DNA of 36,636 bases, taken from the NCBI GenBank assembly GCA_022842305.1, contig JALHPY010000029.1, forward strand, positions 1-36,636, given 5' to 3'. This document shows, in pieces, positions 28,817 through 36,636 of this stretch (positions within the stretch are counted from its first letter, which is position 1; every line of letters starts with the position of its first letter). The notes beneath the pieces are model-generated. The model saw only the letters and a list, made by a program, of their open reading frames with translations, was not told the origin of the DNA and did no database searches. Source of the DNA: Rubrivivax sp. GTDB taxonomy: Bacteria > Pseudomonadota > Gammaproteobacteria > Burkholderiales > Burkholderiaceae_C. A program made the translations under genes and the position numbers.

Positions 28817-29689
28817 CTAGCCCAGCAAGGCCTCGATCTGCGCCGCCACCCGCCCGGGCTGCTCGTGCACGATCCAGTGCGAGGCCTCGGGCACGCGCAC
28901 CACATTCAGCTGCGGCACCCAGCGCTCCAGGCCGTCCAGCAGCCCCGGCAGCAGCGCGTGGTCGCGCTCGCCCCACAGCACGGTGGTGGGTACGCGCACC
29001 GTCACCGCCGCATCGGGCAGCTCCAGCCGGTGCAGCGGGTCGTCGGCGCCCGCAGGCGGACGCAACGGCGACGCGCGGTAGTAGTTCAGCGGGCCGGCCA
29101 GCCCGCGCCCGCCGTTGGCCCAGGCGGCGCGGTACTGCGCGCGCAACGCCTCGGTGAGCCAGGGCGCGCTGCCGAAAAAGGGCCAGAGCCGGGCGTGGTC
29201 GTGCTCGGCCAGCAAGGCCCCGGCGTCGGGGCGGCACAGGAAGTTCATGTAGGCGCTGGCCGCCTGCTGCGCCGGGCTGTGGCGCAGCTCGCGCAGAAAG
29301 GCCGCCGGGTGCGGCGCGTTGACGATCAGCAGCCGGCGCACCAGCCCGGGGTGTTGCGCCGACAGGTTCCAGGCCAGCGCGCCGCCCCAGTCGTGCGCCA
29401 CCAGCAGGTCCAGCGGTGCGCCCAGGGTCTGGATCAGCGCGGCCAGGTCGGCCACCAGCGGCCGCGCGCGGTAGGCCGCAAGCTCGGCCGGCGCGGTCGA
29501 GCCGACATAGCCGCGCAGGTTGGGCGCCACGGCGGCGGCGCGCGGCGCCAGTTGCTCCAGCACCTCGTCCCAGACGAAGGCGGCTTCGGGGAATCCGTGC
29601 AGCAGCAGCGCGCGCACGCGCCCGGTGCCGGCGCCGCGGCAGGCCAGCGTGATGCCCTCGGGCAGCGGCTGGTCGAAGCAGCGGATCAA
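28817..29689 (-). CDS. Alpha/beta hydrolase, epoxide-hydrolase/dehalogenase-like
   Basis: 290-residue alpha/beta-hydrolase. The oxyanion motif is HGFP (31-34), the nucleophile is Asp rather than Ser (AHDWGG, D100), the acid is probably D243 (WGERDHALL), and the base is H271 (EASHWIVHE). An Asp nucleophile followed by Trp points to epoxide hydrolases or fluoroacetate/haloalkane dehalogenases. A Tyr in the cap, NYYR, would favour epoxide hydrolase, but the substrate is not determined. The start is TTG 29689, overlapping the engB stop (TTGA), so it is translated with engB. No signal peptide. Confidence 0.85.
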   Translation of the reverse strand: MIRCFDQPLPEGITLACRGAGTGRVRALLLHGFPEAAFVWDEVLEQLAPRAAAVAPNLRGYVGSTAPAELAAYRARPLVADLAALIQTLGAPLDLLVAHDWGGALAWNLSAQHPGLVRRLLIVNAPHPAAFLRELRHSPAQQAASAYMNFLCRPDAGALLAEHDHARLWPFFGSAPWLTEALRAQYRAAWANGGRGLAGPLNYYRASPLRPPAGADDPLHRLELPDAAVTVRVPTTVLWGERDHALLPGLLDGLERWVPQLNVVRVPEASHWIVHEQPGRVAAQIEALLG

Positions 29690-30381
29690 GGCTTGCGCGT
29701 CCAGGCGTACAAGGTCTCGGCGACGTCTCCCACGCCCTCGCGCTTGAGCGCCGAGAACAGCGTCACGCCGATGTCGCTGCTCTCGCCGGCGATCGTGCCC
29801 AGCAGTTCCTGCGCCGCGGCCAGGGCGCGCTGGCCTTCGGCGCGGTTGAGCTTGTCGGACTTGGTCAGCACCGCCAGCAGGCGCACCTCGCCGCCGGCCA
29901 GGCGCGGCGCCATCAGCTCCAGCAGGCTGCGGTCCAGGTCGGTGAAGCCCAGGCGCGAATCCACCATCAGCACCACGCCGTGCAAGGGCCGGCGCAGCTG
30001 CAGGTAATCGGACATCACCGCCTGCCAGCGCAGCTTGGCGGCGCGCTCGACCGCGGCGTAGCCATAGCCGGGCAGGTCGGCCAGCAACGCGTCGGGCGCG
30101 TCCTTGGGGCCGATCTCGAACAGGTTGATGTGCTGCGTGCGCCCGGGCGTGCGCGAGGCAAAGGCCAGGCGCTTCTGCTGCGCCAGGGTGTTGATGGCGG
30201 TGGACTTGCCGGCGTTGCTGCGGCCGACGAAGGCGATCTCGGGCAACTCGCCGCCGGGCAGCTGGTCGAGCTGGCTGGCCGTGGTGAGAAAGCGCGCGCT
30301 GTGCGCCCAGGCCATGGCCACCGGGGCCTCATTTGCTGCCGGTTTGGCGGCCGCGGGCCGGGTTTGTAGGGGTGGCGTCAT
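29686..30381 (-). CDS. engB: Ribosome-biogenesis GTPase EngB (YihA/YsxC)
   Basis: TRAFAC-class GTPase needed for late 50S assembly. It has 231 residues: an Ala/Pro-rich N-terminal extension, then AHSARFLTTASQLDQLP, G1 GRSNAGKST (53-61), the G2 region FASRTPGRTQ, G3 DLPGYGYA (102-109) and G4 TKSDK (173-177). ATG 30381 starts MTPPLQTRPA; a TACAAT -10 box ends five bases upstream and no Shine-Dalgarno sequence is present, suggesting a leaderless mRNA. It is divergent from cytochrome c4 and overlaps the downstream hydrolase by three bases. Confidence 0.95.
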   Translation of the reverse strand: MTPPLQTRPAAAKPAANEAPVAMAWAHSARFLTTASQLDQLPGGELPEIAFVGRSNAGKSTAINTLAQQKRLAFASRTPGRTQHINLFEIGPKDAPDALLADLPGYGYAAVERAAKLRWQAVMSDYLQLRRPLHGVVLMVDSRLGFTDLDRSLLELMAPRLAGGEVRLLAVLTKSDKLNRAEGQRALAAAQELLGTIAGESSDIGVTLFSALKREGVGDVAETLYAWTRKP

Positions 30382-30386
30382 GGTGC

Positions 30387-30392
30387 ATTGTA
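30387..30392 (-). promoter_or_regulatory. -10 box just before engB
   Basis: On the minus strand the sequence is TACAAT, separated from the engB ATG by five bases (GCACC), so the predicted transcription start falls on or next to the start codon. It overlaps TAAAAT (30391-30396) on the plus strand, a candidate -10 for the cytochrome c4 gene. Confidence 0.5.
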
Positions 30393-30396
30393 AAAT
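30391..30396 (+). promoter_or_regulatory. Candidate -10 box of the cytochrome c4 gene
   Basis: TAAAAT lies 43 bases before ATG 30440 and shares two bases with the engB -10 on the other strand. No clear -35 is present. Confidence 0.35.
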
Positions 30397-30439
30397 TGAT
30401 GGGTTTGTCACCCCACCAGCATCTTTCCGAAGGCCCCGC

Positions 30440-31069
30440 ATGAAGCCGCCACAGTCCGTGATCTCGTCGCTCTTACTGGCCCTGGTGGCCCCATTCGCCA
30501 TGGCTGCCGAGGCCCCTGCGGCCTTCAAGGCCGACCCGGCCAAGGGCCAGGCGCTGGCCGGTGCCTGTGGCGCCTGCCACCTGCAGGATGGCGGGCGCGG
30601 CGTGCCCGCCAACCCCATCATCGCCGGCCAGCACCCCGAGTACATCTTCAAGCAACTGACCGAGTTCAAGTCCGGCAAGCGCGCCAGCCCCGTGATGATG
30701 GGCATGGTGATGACGCTCGCCGGCGGCGAGGCCGACATGAAGCACCTCGCCGCCTTCTACGCCAGCAAGACACCGCAGCCGGGCGCATCGCAGAACAAGG
30801 AAACGCTGGCCCTGGGCGAGCAGATCTACCGCGGCGGCATCGTCAGCAAGCACGTGCCCGCCTGCTCGGGCTGCCACAGCCCCAACGGTGCCGGCATGCC
30901 CGCGCAGTACCCGCGCGTGGCCGGCCAGCACGCCGAATACGCCGAGGCCCAGCTGCTGGCCTTCCGCGCCGGCACCCGCGCCAACAGCGCGCAGATGACG
31001 GGCATCGCCGCGCGCATGAATGACCGCGAGATCAAGGCCGTGTCCGACTACATGGCCGGCCTGCGCTGA
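30440..31069 (+). CDS. Di-haem cytochrome c4
   Basis: Periplasmic electron carrier, usually donating to terminal oxidases. The 209-residue protein has a signal peptide (about 1-22, LLLALVAPFAMAA) and two homologous halves, each with a c-type haem site: CGACH (43-47) and CSGCH (142-146). Each half carries the c4 pattern NPIIAGQHPEYIFKQLTEFKSGKR and YPRVAGQHAEYAEAQLLAFRAGTR, with downstream Met residues (VMMGMVMTLAGG; MTGIAARMND) that supply the sixth ligands. It ends ISDYMAGLR-like (AVSDYMAGLR), typical of c4. A terminator follows at 31102. Confidence 0.95.
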   Translation: MKPPQSVISSLLLALVAPFAMAAEAPAAFKADPAKGQALAGACGACHLQDGGRGVPANPIIAGQHPEYIFKQLTEFKSGKRASPVMMGMVMTLAGGEADMKHLAAFYASKTPQPGASQNKETLALGEQIYRGGIVSKHVPACSGCHSPNGAGMPAQYPRVAGQHAEYAEAQLLAFRAGTRANSAQMTGIAARMNDREIKAVSDYMAGLR

Positions 31070-31101
31070 AGCCGTTGCCGGGGGACCATCCCCACGCACC
31101 C

Positions 31102-31126
31102 AGGCCGGTCTTGCACCGGCCTTTTT
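31102..31126 (+). terminator. Rho-independent terminator of the cytochrome c4 gene
   Basis: AGGCCGGT (31102-31109) and ACCGGCCT (31115-31122) form an 8-bp stem with a 5-base loop, followed by five T ending at 31126. Confidence 0.9.
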
Positions 31127-31201
31127 CATGCCCGCGGCACGGGTGGATGTAAGGTCGGCATTCGCTGTCCGACTGCTTTTCCTGTCAGCCCCGAGGCATC
31201 C

Positions 31202-32167
<966 letters not shown>

Positions 32168-32174
32168 GCGCGGC

Positions 32175-32831
32175 ATGCCGCCGCCGCGCGCGCCCGGCGC
32201 CGTGAACCGCTGGCTGCTGCGGCGCCAGGCCAAGCCGCTGCTGTTTGCCGCCGCGCTGCTGCCGCTGGCCTGGCTGGTGTTCGGCGCCTTCGCCGACCGC
32301 CTGGGCGCCAACCCGGCCGAGACGCTGATCCGTTCGACCGGCGACTGGACGCTGCGCTTCCTGTGTCTGACGCTGGCCATCACGCCGCTGCGCCAGGCCA
32401 CGGGCTGGCACGCACTGGCGCGGCTGCGGCGCATGGTCGGCCTGTTCACCTTCTTCTACGCGCTGCTGCACTTCCTGTGCTTTGCCTGGCTGGACATGGG
32501 CTTCGATGGGGCGGCGATCCTGGCCGACATCCCCAAGCGCCCCTTCATTCTGGTGGGCACGGCGGCGCTGCTGCTGCTGCTGGCGCTGGCCGCCACGTCC
32601 TTCAACCGCGCCATCAAGGCGCTGGGCGCGGCGCGTTGGCAGGCGCTGCACCGCAGCGTGTACGCGGTGGCGCTGCTGGCCATCCTGCACTTCTTCTGGA
32701 TGCGCGCGGCCAAGCAGGACTTCGACGAGGTGGCGGTGTACGCCGCCATCGTGGCGGCACTGCTGGGCTGGCGGCTGTGGCGCCGGTTGCGCCCCGTGTT
32801 GCGGCGGGGCGCAGACGCTCAGGGCCGGTAA
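32175..32831 (+). CDS. msrQ: MsrP partner: haem-b membrane subunit MsrQ
   Basis: Inner-membrane haem b protein (formerly YedZ) that passes quinol or flavin-derived electrons to MsrP. From ATG 32175 it has 218 residues with about six membrane segments, including 22-38, 58-70, 88-106, 124-142, 162-176 and 186-202. Likely haem-ligand histidines are H99 (YALLHFLCF), H159 (ALHRSVY) and H172 (AILHFFW). ATG 32175 is seven bases after msrP; an in-frame ATG at 32136 inside msrP was rejected because its extra residues are not hydrophobic or family-like. The 3' end overlaps the convergent bcsG by 13 bases. Confidence 0.94.
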   Translation: MPPPRAPGAVNRWLLRRQAKPLLFAAALLPLAWLVFGAFADRLGANPAETLIRSTGDWTLRFLCLTLAITPLRQATGWHALARLRRMVGLFTFFYALLHFLCFAWLDMGFDGAAILADIPKRPFILVGTAALLLLLALAATSFNRAIKALGAARWQALHRSVYAVALLAILHFFWMRAAKQDFDEVAVYAAIVAALLGWRLWRRLRPVLRRGADAQGR

Positions 32832-34384
32832 GGCACCCAGCTGCCCTGGGGCGTGCGCAGCCAGCTGTTGGCGCCCTGGCGCAACAGCACGGTGCCTTCG
32901 TTCTCGGACACCCAGTCGGTGCCCGGCAGTTCACGCACCAGCGCCTCGAGCTGCTCGCGCCCGCCCAGCGTGCGCCCGTGGGGCAGCAGCGCCGCGATCA
33001 ACGCGGCCAGGGCGTGGTAGCTGCTGGGTCGATCGACGCTGATCGGCGCCATGCCCTGCGGCAGGCCGTCGAAGCCGATCAGCTTCACCAATGCCGGCAC
33101 GGCGGTGATGGCCGGCGTGGGGAGCTCGCGCAGCCCCGGGATCTGCACCGCGTCGCCCCGCACCGCGCCGCCGTGCTCGGGCACCAGCAGCAGCAGCGTG
33201 GGGCGCTTGCTGTCCTCGACCAGCGCGATGAAGCGTTCGAGGTCGGCAAAGAACTTCAGCAGCCGCGGTTTGAAGGTCTCGCTGCTGCGCTGCGAGGCCA
33301 GCCCCGGGACGCGGTTGCCGTCGTGCAGGCTGATCGTGTTGTAGAGCAGCGCGCGCGGCGCGGGGTCGCTGGCGCCCGCACGCCACCAGCGCATCAACGT
33401 CTCGTCGTCGGCACGGATGGGCGTGCCGTCGAAGGAACGCATCGCCACGCGCGCCGCCGTGTCGACCAGTGGCGCGGCGCCGCTGCTCTGCAGCCCGCCC
33501 TGGTCACGCAGCTGCTGCGCGAAGCCGTCGAAGTGGCCGTCGTGGTTCATCAGCAGGGCCGGCTTGTAGCCCGCCCGCGCCAGGCCGTCGAAGAGGTAGC
33601 AGCCCGCCGGCGCTGCCTGGTACAGCGCAGCCTGCGGGGTCTGCCCGCAGTTGGCGCGCAGCAGGCGCAGCAGCGCCGGCCCGCTGTACGAGGCGGCGCT
33701 GTTGAACTGGCGAAAGACGATGTCGAAGCGCTGCATCAGCGGCGCGTCGCGCAGGCGCACTTCGTCCAGGTCGTCCCACGACAGCGAGCACACGCTCAGC
33801 ACCACGATGTCGAAGGCCGGCGTGGCGCCGGTCGGCAGCGCCAGCTGCCTTTCGGCCTCGCGGGCATGGAAGGCGGCCAGGCGTTGTTCGAGCTGGCCCA
33901 GTGTCAGCGGCGCAGCGGCGTTGGCAGCGCCGCGGTCGTTGAGCGTCGCCCCGGCGCTGGCGTCGCGCGCCCAGAAGCCCGGTGCGGGCAGCAGCGGCAC
34001 CGTCAGCAGGCCCAGCACAGCCAGCGTCGCGAAGCGCAGCCGGCGATGCAGCAGCAGGTAGGCCAGCGCAGCGCAGGCCAGGCCCACGAGCACCGGCACG
34101 GACACGAAGCGCGCGGCCAGTTCGAGCGCGTAGTCGGGGGTGAAGCTGGCCAGCACGCCGCGCTGGCTCCACAGGCGCGCCAGTGGCGGCAGGAAGCTGT
34201 CGTGGTAGAGCAGCGCCACGGCCACCGGCACGGCCAGCAGATGGCGCAGCAGCCGCCACCGGCGCTGCGGCAGCGGCCAGGCCAGCGCCACCGCAAACAG
34301 CAGGTTGTAGCCCCAGTTCAGGCCGCTGAACTGGCCCCAGTACAGGCCCAGCTTGGCCAGGAAGTAAAGGCTCCAGACGCCCAT
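32819..34384 (-). CDS. bcsG: Cellulose phosphoethanolamine transferase BcsG
   Basis: Inner-membrane enzyme that transfers phosphoethanolamine from phospholipid to nascent cellulose in the periplasm. The 521-residue protein has four or five N-terminal membrane segments (to about residue 133) and a periplasmic alkaline-phosphatase-fold domain. Catalytic-site candidates are C199 (SVCSLSWDDL) and nucleophile S234 (SYSGPALLRLLRANCGQ), 35 residues apart as are C243 and S278 in the enterobacterial enzyme. E403-H404 (VPEHGG) and H354 (SLHDGN) complete the zinc-site pattern. It starts five bases after the bcsA stop. Confidence 0.94.
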   Translation of the reverse strand: MGVWSLYFLAKLGLYWGQFSGLNWGYNLLFAVALAWPLPQRRWRLLRHLLAVPVAVALLYHDSFLPPLARLWSQRGVLASFTPDYALELAARFVSVPVLVGLACAALAYLLLHRRLRFATLAVLGLLTVPLLPAPGFWARDASAGATLNDRGAANAAAPLTLGQLEQRLAAFHAREAERQLALPTGATPAFDIVVLSVCSLSWDDLDEVRLRDAPLMQRFDIVFRQFNSAASYSGPALLRLLRANCGQTPQAALYQAAPAGCYLFDGLARAGYKPALLMNHDGHFDGFAQQLRDQGGLQSSGAAPLVDTAARVAMRSFDGTPIRADDETLMRWWRAGASDPAPRALLYNTISLHDGNRVPGLASQRSSETFKPRLLKFFADLERFIALVEDSKRPTLLLLVPEHGGAVRGDAVQIPGLRELPTPAITAVPALVKLIGFDGLPQGMAPISVDRPSSYHALAALIAALLPHGRTLGGREQLEALVRELPGTDWVSENEGTVLLRQGANSWLRTPQGSWVPYRP

Positions 34385-34389
34385 CGTGC

Positions 34390-36636
34390 TCAGCCCTTCG
34401 CGGCGGCCAGCGCCGTGCCGACGCGTGTGCGCCAGCGCGCCCAGCGCTGGCGCGCCGCCTGCAGGTAGGCACGGCCCAGGCTGCCGTAGCCGCGTCCGCC
34501 CAGCCGCACGATCTCGCCCAGGCCCTGCAGGGGATGGTCACTGCCGTAGGAGTCGTTCCAGCGTATCCAGGCGTCGGCGCGGCCGAAGGTGCACTGGATG
34601 AGCGCCTGCTGCTGCGCGTGGTCCAGCTCGCCGAAGCGCAGGCCGACGCGGTCGCCGCGGCGCGCGCTGACGCGGGCCGGGAACACGTGTTCCTGGCTGC
34701 CGGCGAACATCAGCACGTTCAGCGACGCGCCCACCGGCAGTTCCAGCGGGCCGGCCAGGCGCAGGCCCAGGCCGCCGAAGGAATAGTCTTCGGTCTCGCA
34801 GCGGTGCGTGTGGCCGCCGGGCAGCAGCAGGCACAGCGGCAGCTGCGACGGCACGCGGTGGGCCAGCCGCACCTGGCGGCGCTCGCGCGCCACGCCCAGC
34901 GCTGCACCCAGCACGAGCAGGTTGAACAGCGTCCAGGCCAGGTTCATCAGCACCGTGCCGGTCTCGAAGGTGTTCCACCAGAACAGGCGGCCGATGCCCA
35001 CGCCCAGGCCCACCGCGTTCAGCGCCACCAGCCACAGGTAGGGGCGCGAGATGTCCCAGTCGAAATGCGAGTCTTGCACCAGGCCGCCCTTGGCCGTGAC
35101 GTTGAACTTGCCGGCGCGCGGGTTGAAGAAGGCCACCGTCGTCGGCCGCAGGATGTACCAGGCCAGCACGGCCTCGTAGACCTCTGCCCAGAAGGTGTGG
35201 CGGTGCGGGCCCTGCACGTGGGCGTTGGCAATGTTGGGCAGCACCAGGTGCGGCAGCGCGTACAGCGCGATCATCGCCGCCGACGCGCGGATGACGTGCA
35301 GTTCGCCGAACAGGTAGGCCAGCGGCGCGGTCAGGAAGACCAGCCGCGGGATGCCGTAGAAGAAGTGCAGCATCGCATTGCTGTAGCAGATGCGCTGCAT
35401 GAAGCTCAGGCCCTTGCCCAGCAGCGGGTTGTCCAGGCGGAAGATCTGCGCCATGCCGCGCGCCCAGCGAATGCGCTGGCCGACGTGGCTGGCCAGGCTC
35501 TCGGTGGCCAGCCCGGCGGCCTGCGTGATGTTCAGGTAGGCGGTGCGCCAGCCGCGGCGGTGCATCTTCAGCGCGGTGTGGGCGTCCTCGGTGACGGTCT
35601 CGACCGCGATGCCGCCGATCTCCATCAGCGCACTGCGGCGCAGCACGGCGCAGCTGCCGCAGAAGAAGGTGGCGTTCCACAGGTCGTTGCCGTCCTGGAT
35701 CAGGCCGTAGAACAGCGCGCCCTCGTTGGGCACGCGGCCGAAGGTGTCGAGGTTGCGCTCGAACGGGTCGGGCGAGAAGAAGTGGTGCGGCGTCTGCACC
35801 ATCGCGCATTTCGGGTCGCGCAGCAGCTCGCCCATGGTCAGCTGCAGGAAGCTGCGCGCGGGCAGGTGGTCGCAGTCGAAGATGGCGACGAACTCGCCGT
35901 CGCTGTGCGCCAGCGCATGGTTCAGGTTGCCAGCCTTCGCATGCTTGTTGTCGGGGCGCGTGCCGTAGCCGACGCCGACCTCGGCGGCGAAGTCGCGGAT
36001 GGCGTCGCGGCGGCCGTCGTCGAGGATGGTGATGCGCAGCCGCTCGGCCGGCCAGTCCAGCCCCTTGGCCGCCAGCACCGTCGGCGTCAGCACCGACAGC
36101 GGTTCGTTGTAGGTGGGGATGAAGACGTCCACCGTGGGCCAGTGCTGCGGCGCCGCCGGCAGCGCCACCGGCCGGCGCTTCAGCGGCCAGGCGGTCTGCA
36201 GGAAGCCCAGCAGCATGATCAGCCAGGCGTAGGCCTCGGCGCCCAGCAGGCCCCAGCCGAGCAGCATCTCCCAGCCCGACTGCAGGTCCATCGACTGCGT
36301 GATGCGCCACCAGCCATAGCGGCAGGTGGCCAGCAGCGCCATCATCATCAGCACCAGCCCGGGGATGGCGCCGGGCAGCTTGCGCACCCACAGCGCCAGG
36401 CCCCACAGGCCCATTGCCAGGAACAGCTGGCCGCTCCAGGACAGCGGCGTCGTCGCCGCCAGCCAGAAGACAAAGGCGCTGGCCAGCCCCAGCGGCACCA
36501 GCACCAGCCGGTGCGTGAGCCAGGGCCATTCGGCCGCGGCCTGCAGGCGCGCACCCCAGTGCGCGTGGTCGACCCTGGGCAGCCGGGCCCGCAGCGCGGC
36601 GGTGGCGCGCTGCCAGCGCGCGACCCAGCGGCCCGC
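34390..36636 (-). CDS. bcsA: Cellulose synthase catalytic subunit BcsA (5' end outside the window)
   Basis: Processive family-2 glycosyltransferase polymerising UDP-glucose and exporting the glucan. The frame is open to base 36636, so 748 residues are visible and the N-terminus is missing; GTG 36504 is only an internal candidate. Motifs, numbered from 36504: IPTYNEP (129-135), DDG (162-164), DCD (210-212), FFCGS (280-284), TED (305-307), QRIRW (343-347), and the gating loop FNVTAKGG. A C-terminal PilZ domain has RERRQVR and DYSFGG, the c-di-GMP-binding pattern (RxxxR, then D/NxSxxG). Membrane segments flank the catalytic core. bcsG follows directly. Confidence 0.96.
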   Translation of the reverse strand, partial: AGRWVARWQRATAALRARLPRVDHAHWGARLQAAAEWPWLTHRLVLVPLGLASAFVFWLAATTPLSWSGQLFLAMGLWGLALWVRKLPGAIPGLVLMMMALLATCRYGWWRITQSMDLQSGWEMLLGWGLLGAEAYAWLIMLLGFLQTAWPLKRRPVALPAAPQHWPTVDVFIPTYNEPLSVLTPTVLAAKGLDWPAERLRITILDDGRRDAIRDFAAEVGVGYGTRPDNKHAKAGNLNHALAHSDGEFVAIFDCDHLPARSFLQLTMGELLRDPKCAMVQTPHHFFSPDPFERNLDTFGRVPNEGALFYGLIQDGNDLWNATFFCGSCAVLRRSALMEIGGIAVETVTEDAHTALKMHRRGWRTAYLNITQAAGLATESLASHVGQRIRWARGMAQIFRLDNPLLGKGLSFMQRICYSNAMLHFFYGIPRLVFLTAPLAYLFGELHVIRASAAMIALYALPHLVLPNIANAHVQGPHRHTFWAEVYEAVLAWYILRPTTVAFFNPRAGKFNVTAKGGLVQDSHFDWDISRPYLWLVALNAVGLGVGIGRLFWWNTFETGTVLMNLAWTLFNLLVLGAALGVARERRQVRLAHRVPSQLPLCLLLPGGHTHRCETEDYSFGGLGLRLAGPLELPVGASLNVLMFAGSQEHVFPARVSARRGDRVGLRFGELDHAQQQALIQCTFGRADAWIRWNDSYGSDHPLQGLGEIVRLGGRGYGSLGRAYLQAARQRWARWRTRVGTALAAAKG

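Noticed and set aside
28803..28817. Inverted repeat GCCGGC-3-GCCGGC between two convergent genes as a bidirectional terminator
   Set aside because: The stem is only 6 bp, the loop is 3 bases and no T-run exists on either strand; chance is likely in this base composition.

Overview
This window is very GC-rich, gene-dense chromosomal DNA from a betaproteobacterium, most likely order Burkholderiales (Rubrivivax/Leptothrix/Comamonadaceae-like). The evidence is the strong G/C bias at third codon positions, the combination of neighbourhoods (ftsY next to a CAU tRNA; hemA-prfA-prmC-grxD-ubiX; rplU-rpmA-obgE-proB facing ispB; pilB-pilC-pilD-coaE-zapD-yacG; CIRCE-groESL), a DUF1631 protein and a persulfide dioxygenase-rhodanese fusion. 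The taxon is inferred from gene content, not from a marker search. I see no phage, insertion sequence, integron, CRISPR array or rRNA. No stretch longer than about 220 bases lacks a gene or a control region.

Layout. 1-1101: 3'-truncated ftsY (minus), a CAU tRNA and its terminator. 1135-3153: a small exported protein coupled to miaB, then a small membrane protein on the opposite strand that overlaps the miaB end. 3259-8255: hemA, prfA, prmC, an unknown outer-membrane-like protein, grxD and ubiX, all plus. 8265-10612: proS and a lytic transglycosylase (minus), divergent from rppH (10750-11397). 11410-14262: rplU, rpmA, obgE, proB (minus), divergent from ispB (14462-15451), which is followed by tRNA-Pro(CGG). 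15665-21284: a possible leader peptide, then the type IV pilus assembly genes pilB, pilC and pilD, running into coaE, zapD and yacG. 21291-23661 (minus): a translationally chained exported amidohydrolase, a His/Met-rich lipoprotein and a di-haem peroxidase, divergent from the persulfide dioxygenase-rhodanese fusion. 24870-27097: heat-shock promoter, CIRCE operator, groES, groEL and terminator. 27181-28797: DUF1631 protein. 28817-30381 (minus): engB and an alpha/beta hydrolase, divergent from cytochrome c4. 31202-32831: msrP-msrQ. 32819-36636 (minus): bcsA (5' end outside the window) followed directly by bcsG.

How the genes work together. Most of the window is core machinery: protein targeting and translation (ftsY, tRNAs, miaB, prfA, prmC, proS, rplU, rpmA), ribosome-assembly GTPases (obgE, engB), chaperonin, haem, quinone, CoA and proline biosynthesis, RNA 5'-end turnover and cell division. 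The accessory content is envelope-related: type IV pili, c-di-GMP-controlled cellulose synthesis with phosphoethanolamine decoration, periplasmic methionine-sulfoxide repair, sulfide/persulfide handling and a periplasmic di-haem peroxidase operon.

The best candidate for an undescribed system is the three-gene amidohydrolase/lipoprotein/di-haem peroxidase operon at 21291-23661. Secondary signals are several genes whose -10 box lies almost on the start codon (leaderless or near-leaderless transcripts), a short Shine-Dalgarno-preceded leader ORF before pilB, and a bcsA-bcsG junction without bcsB.
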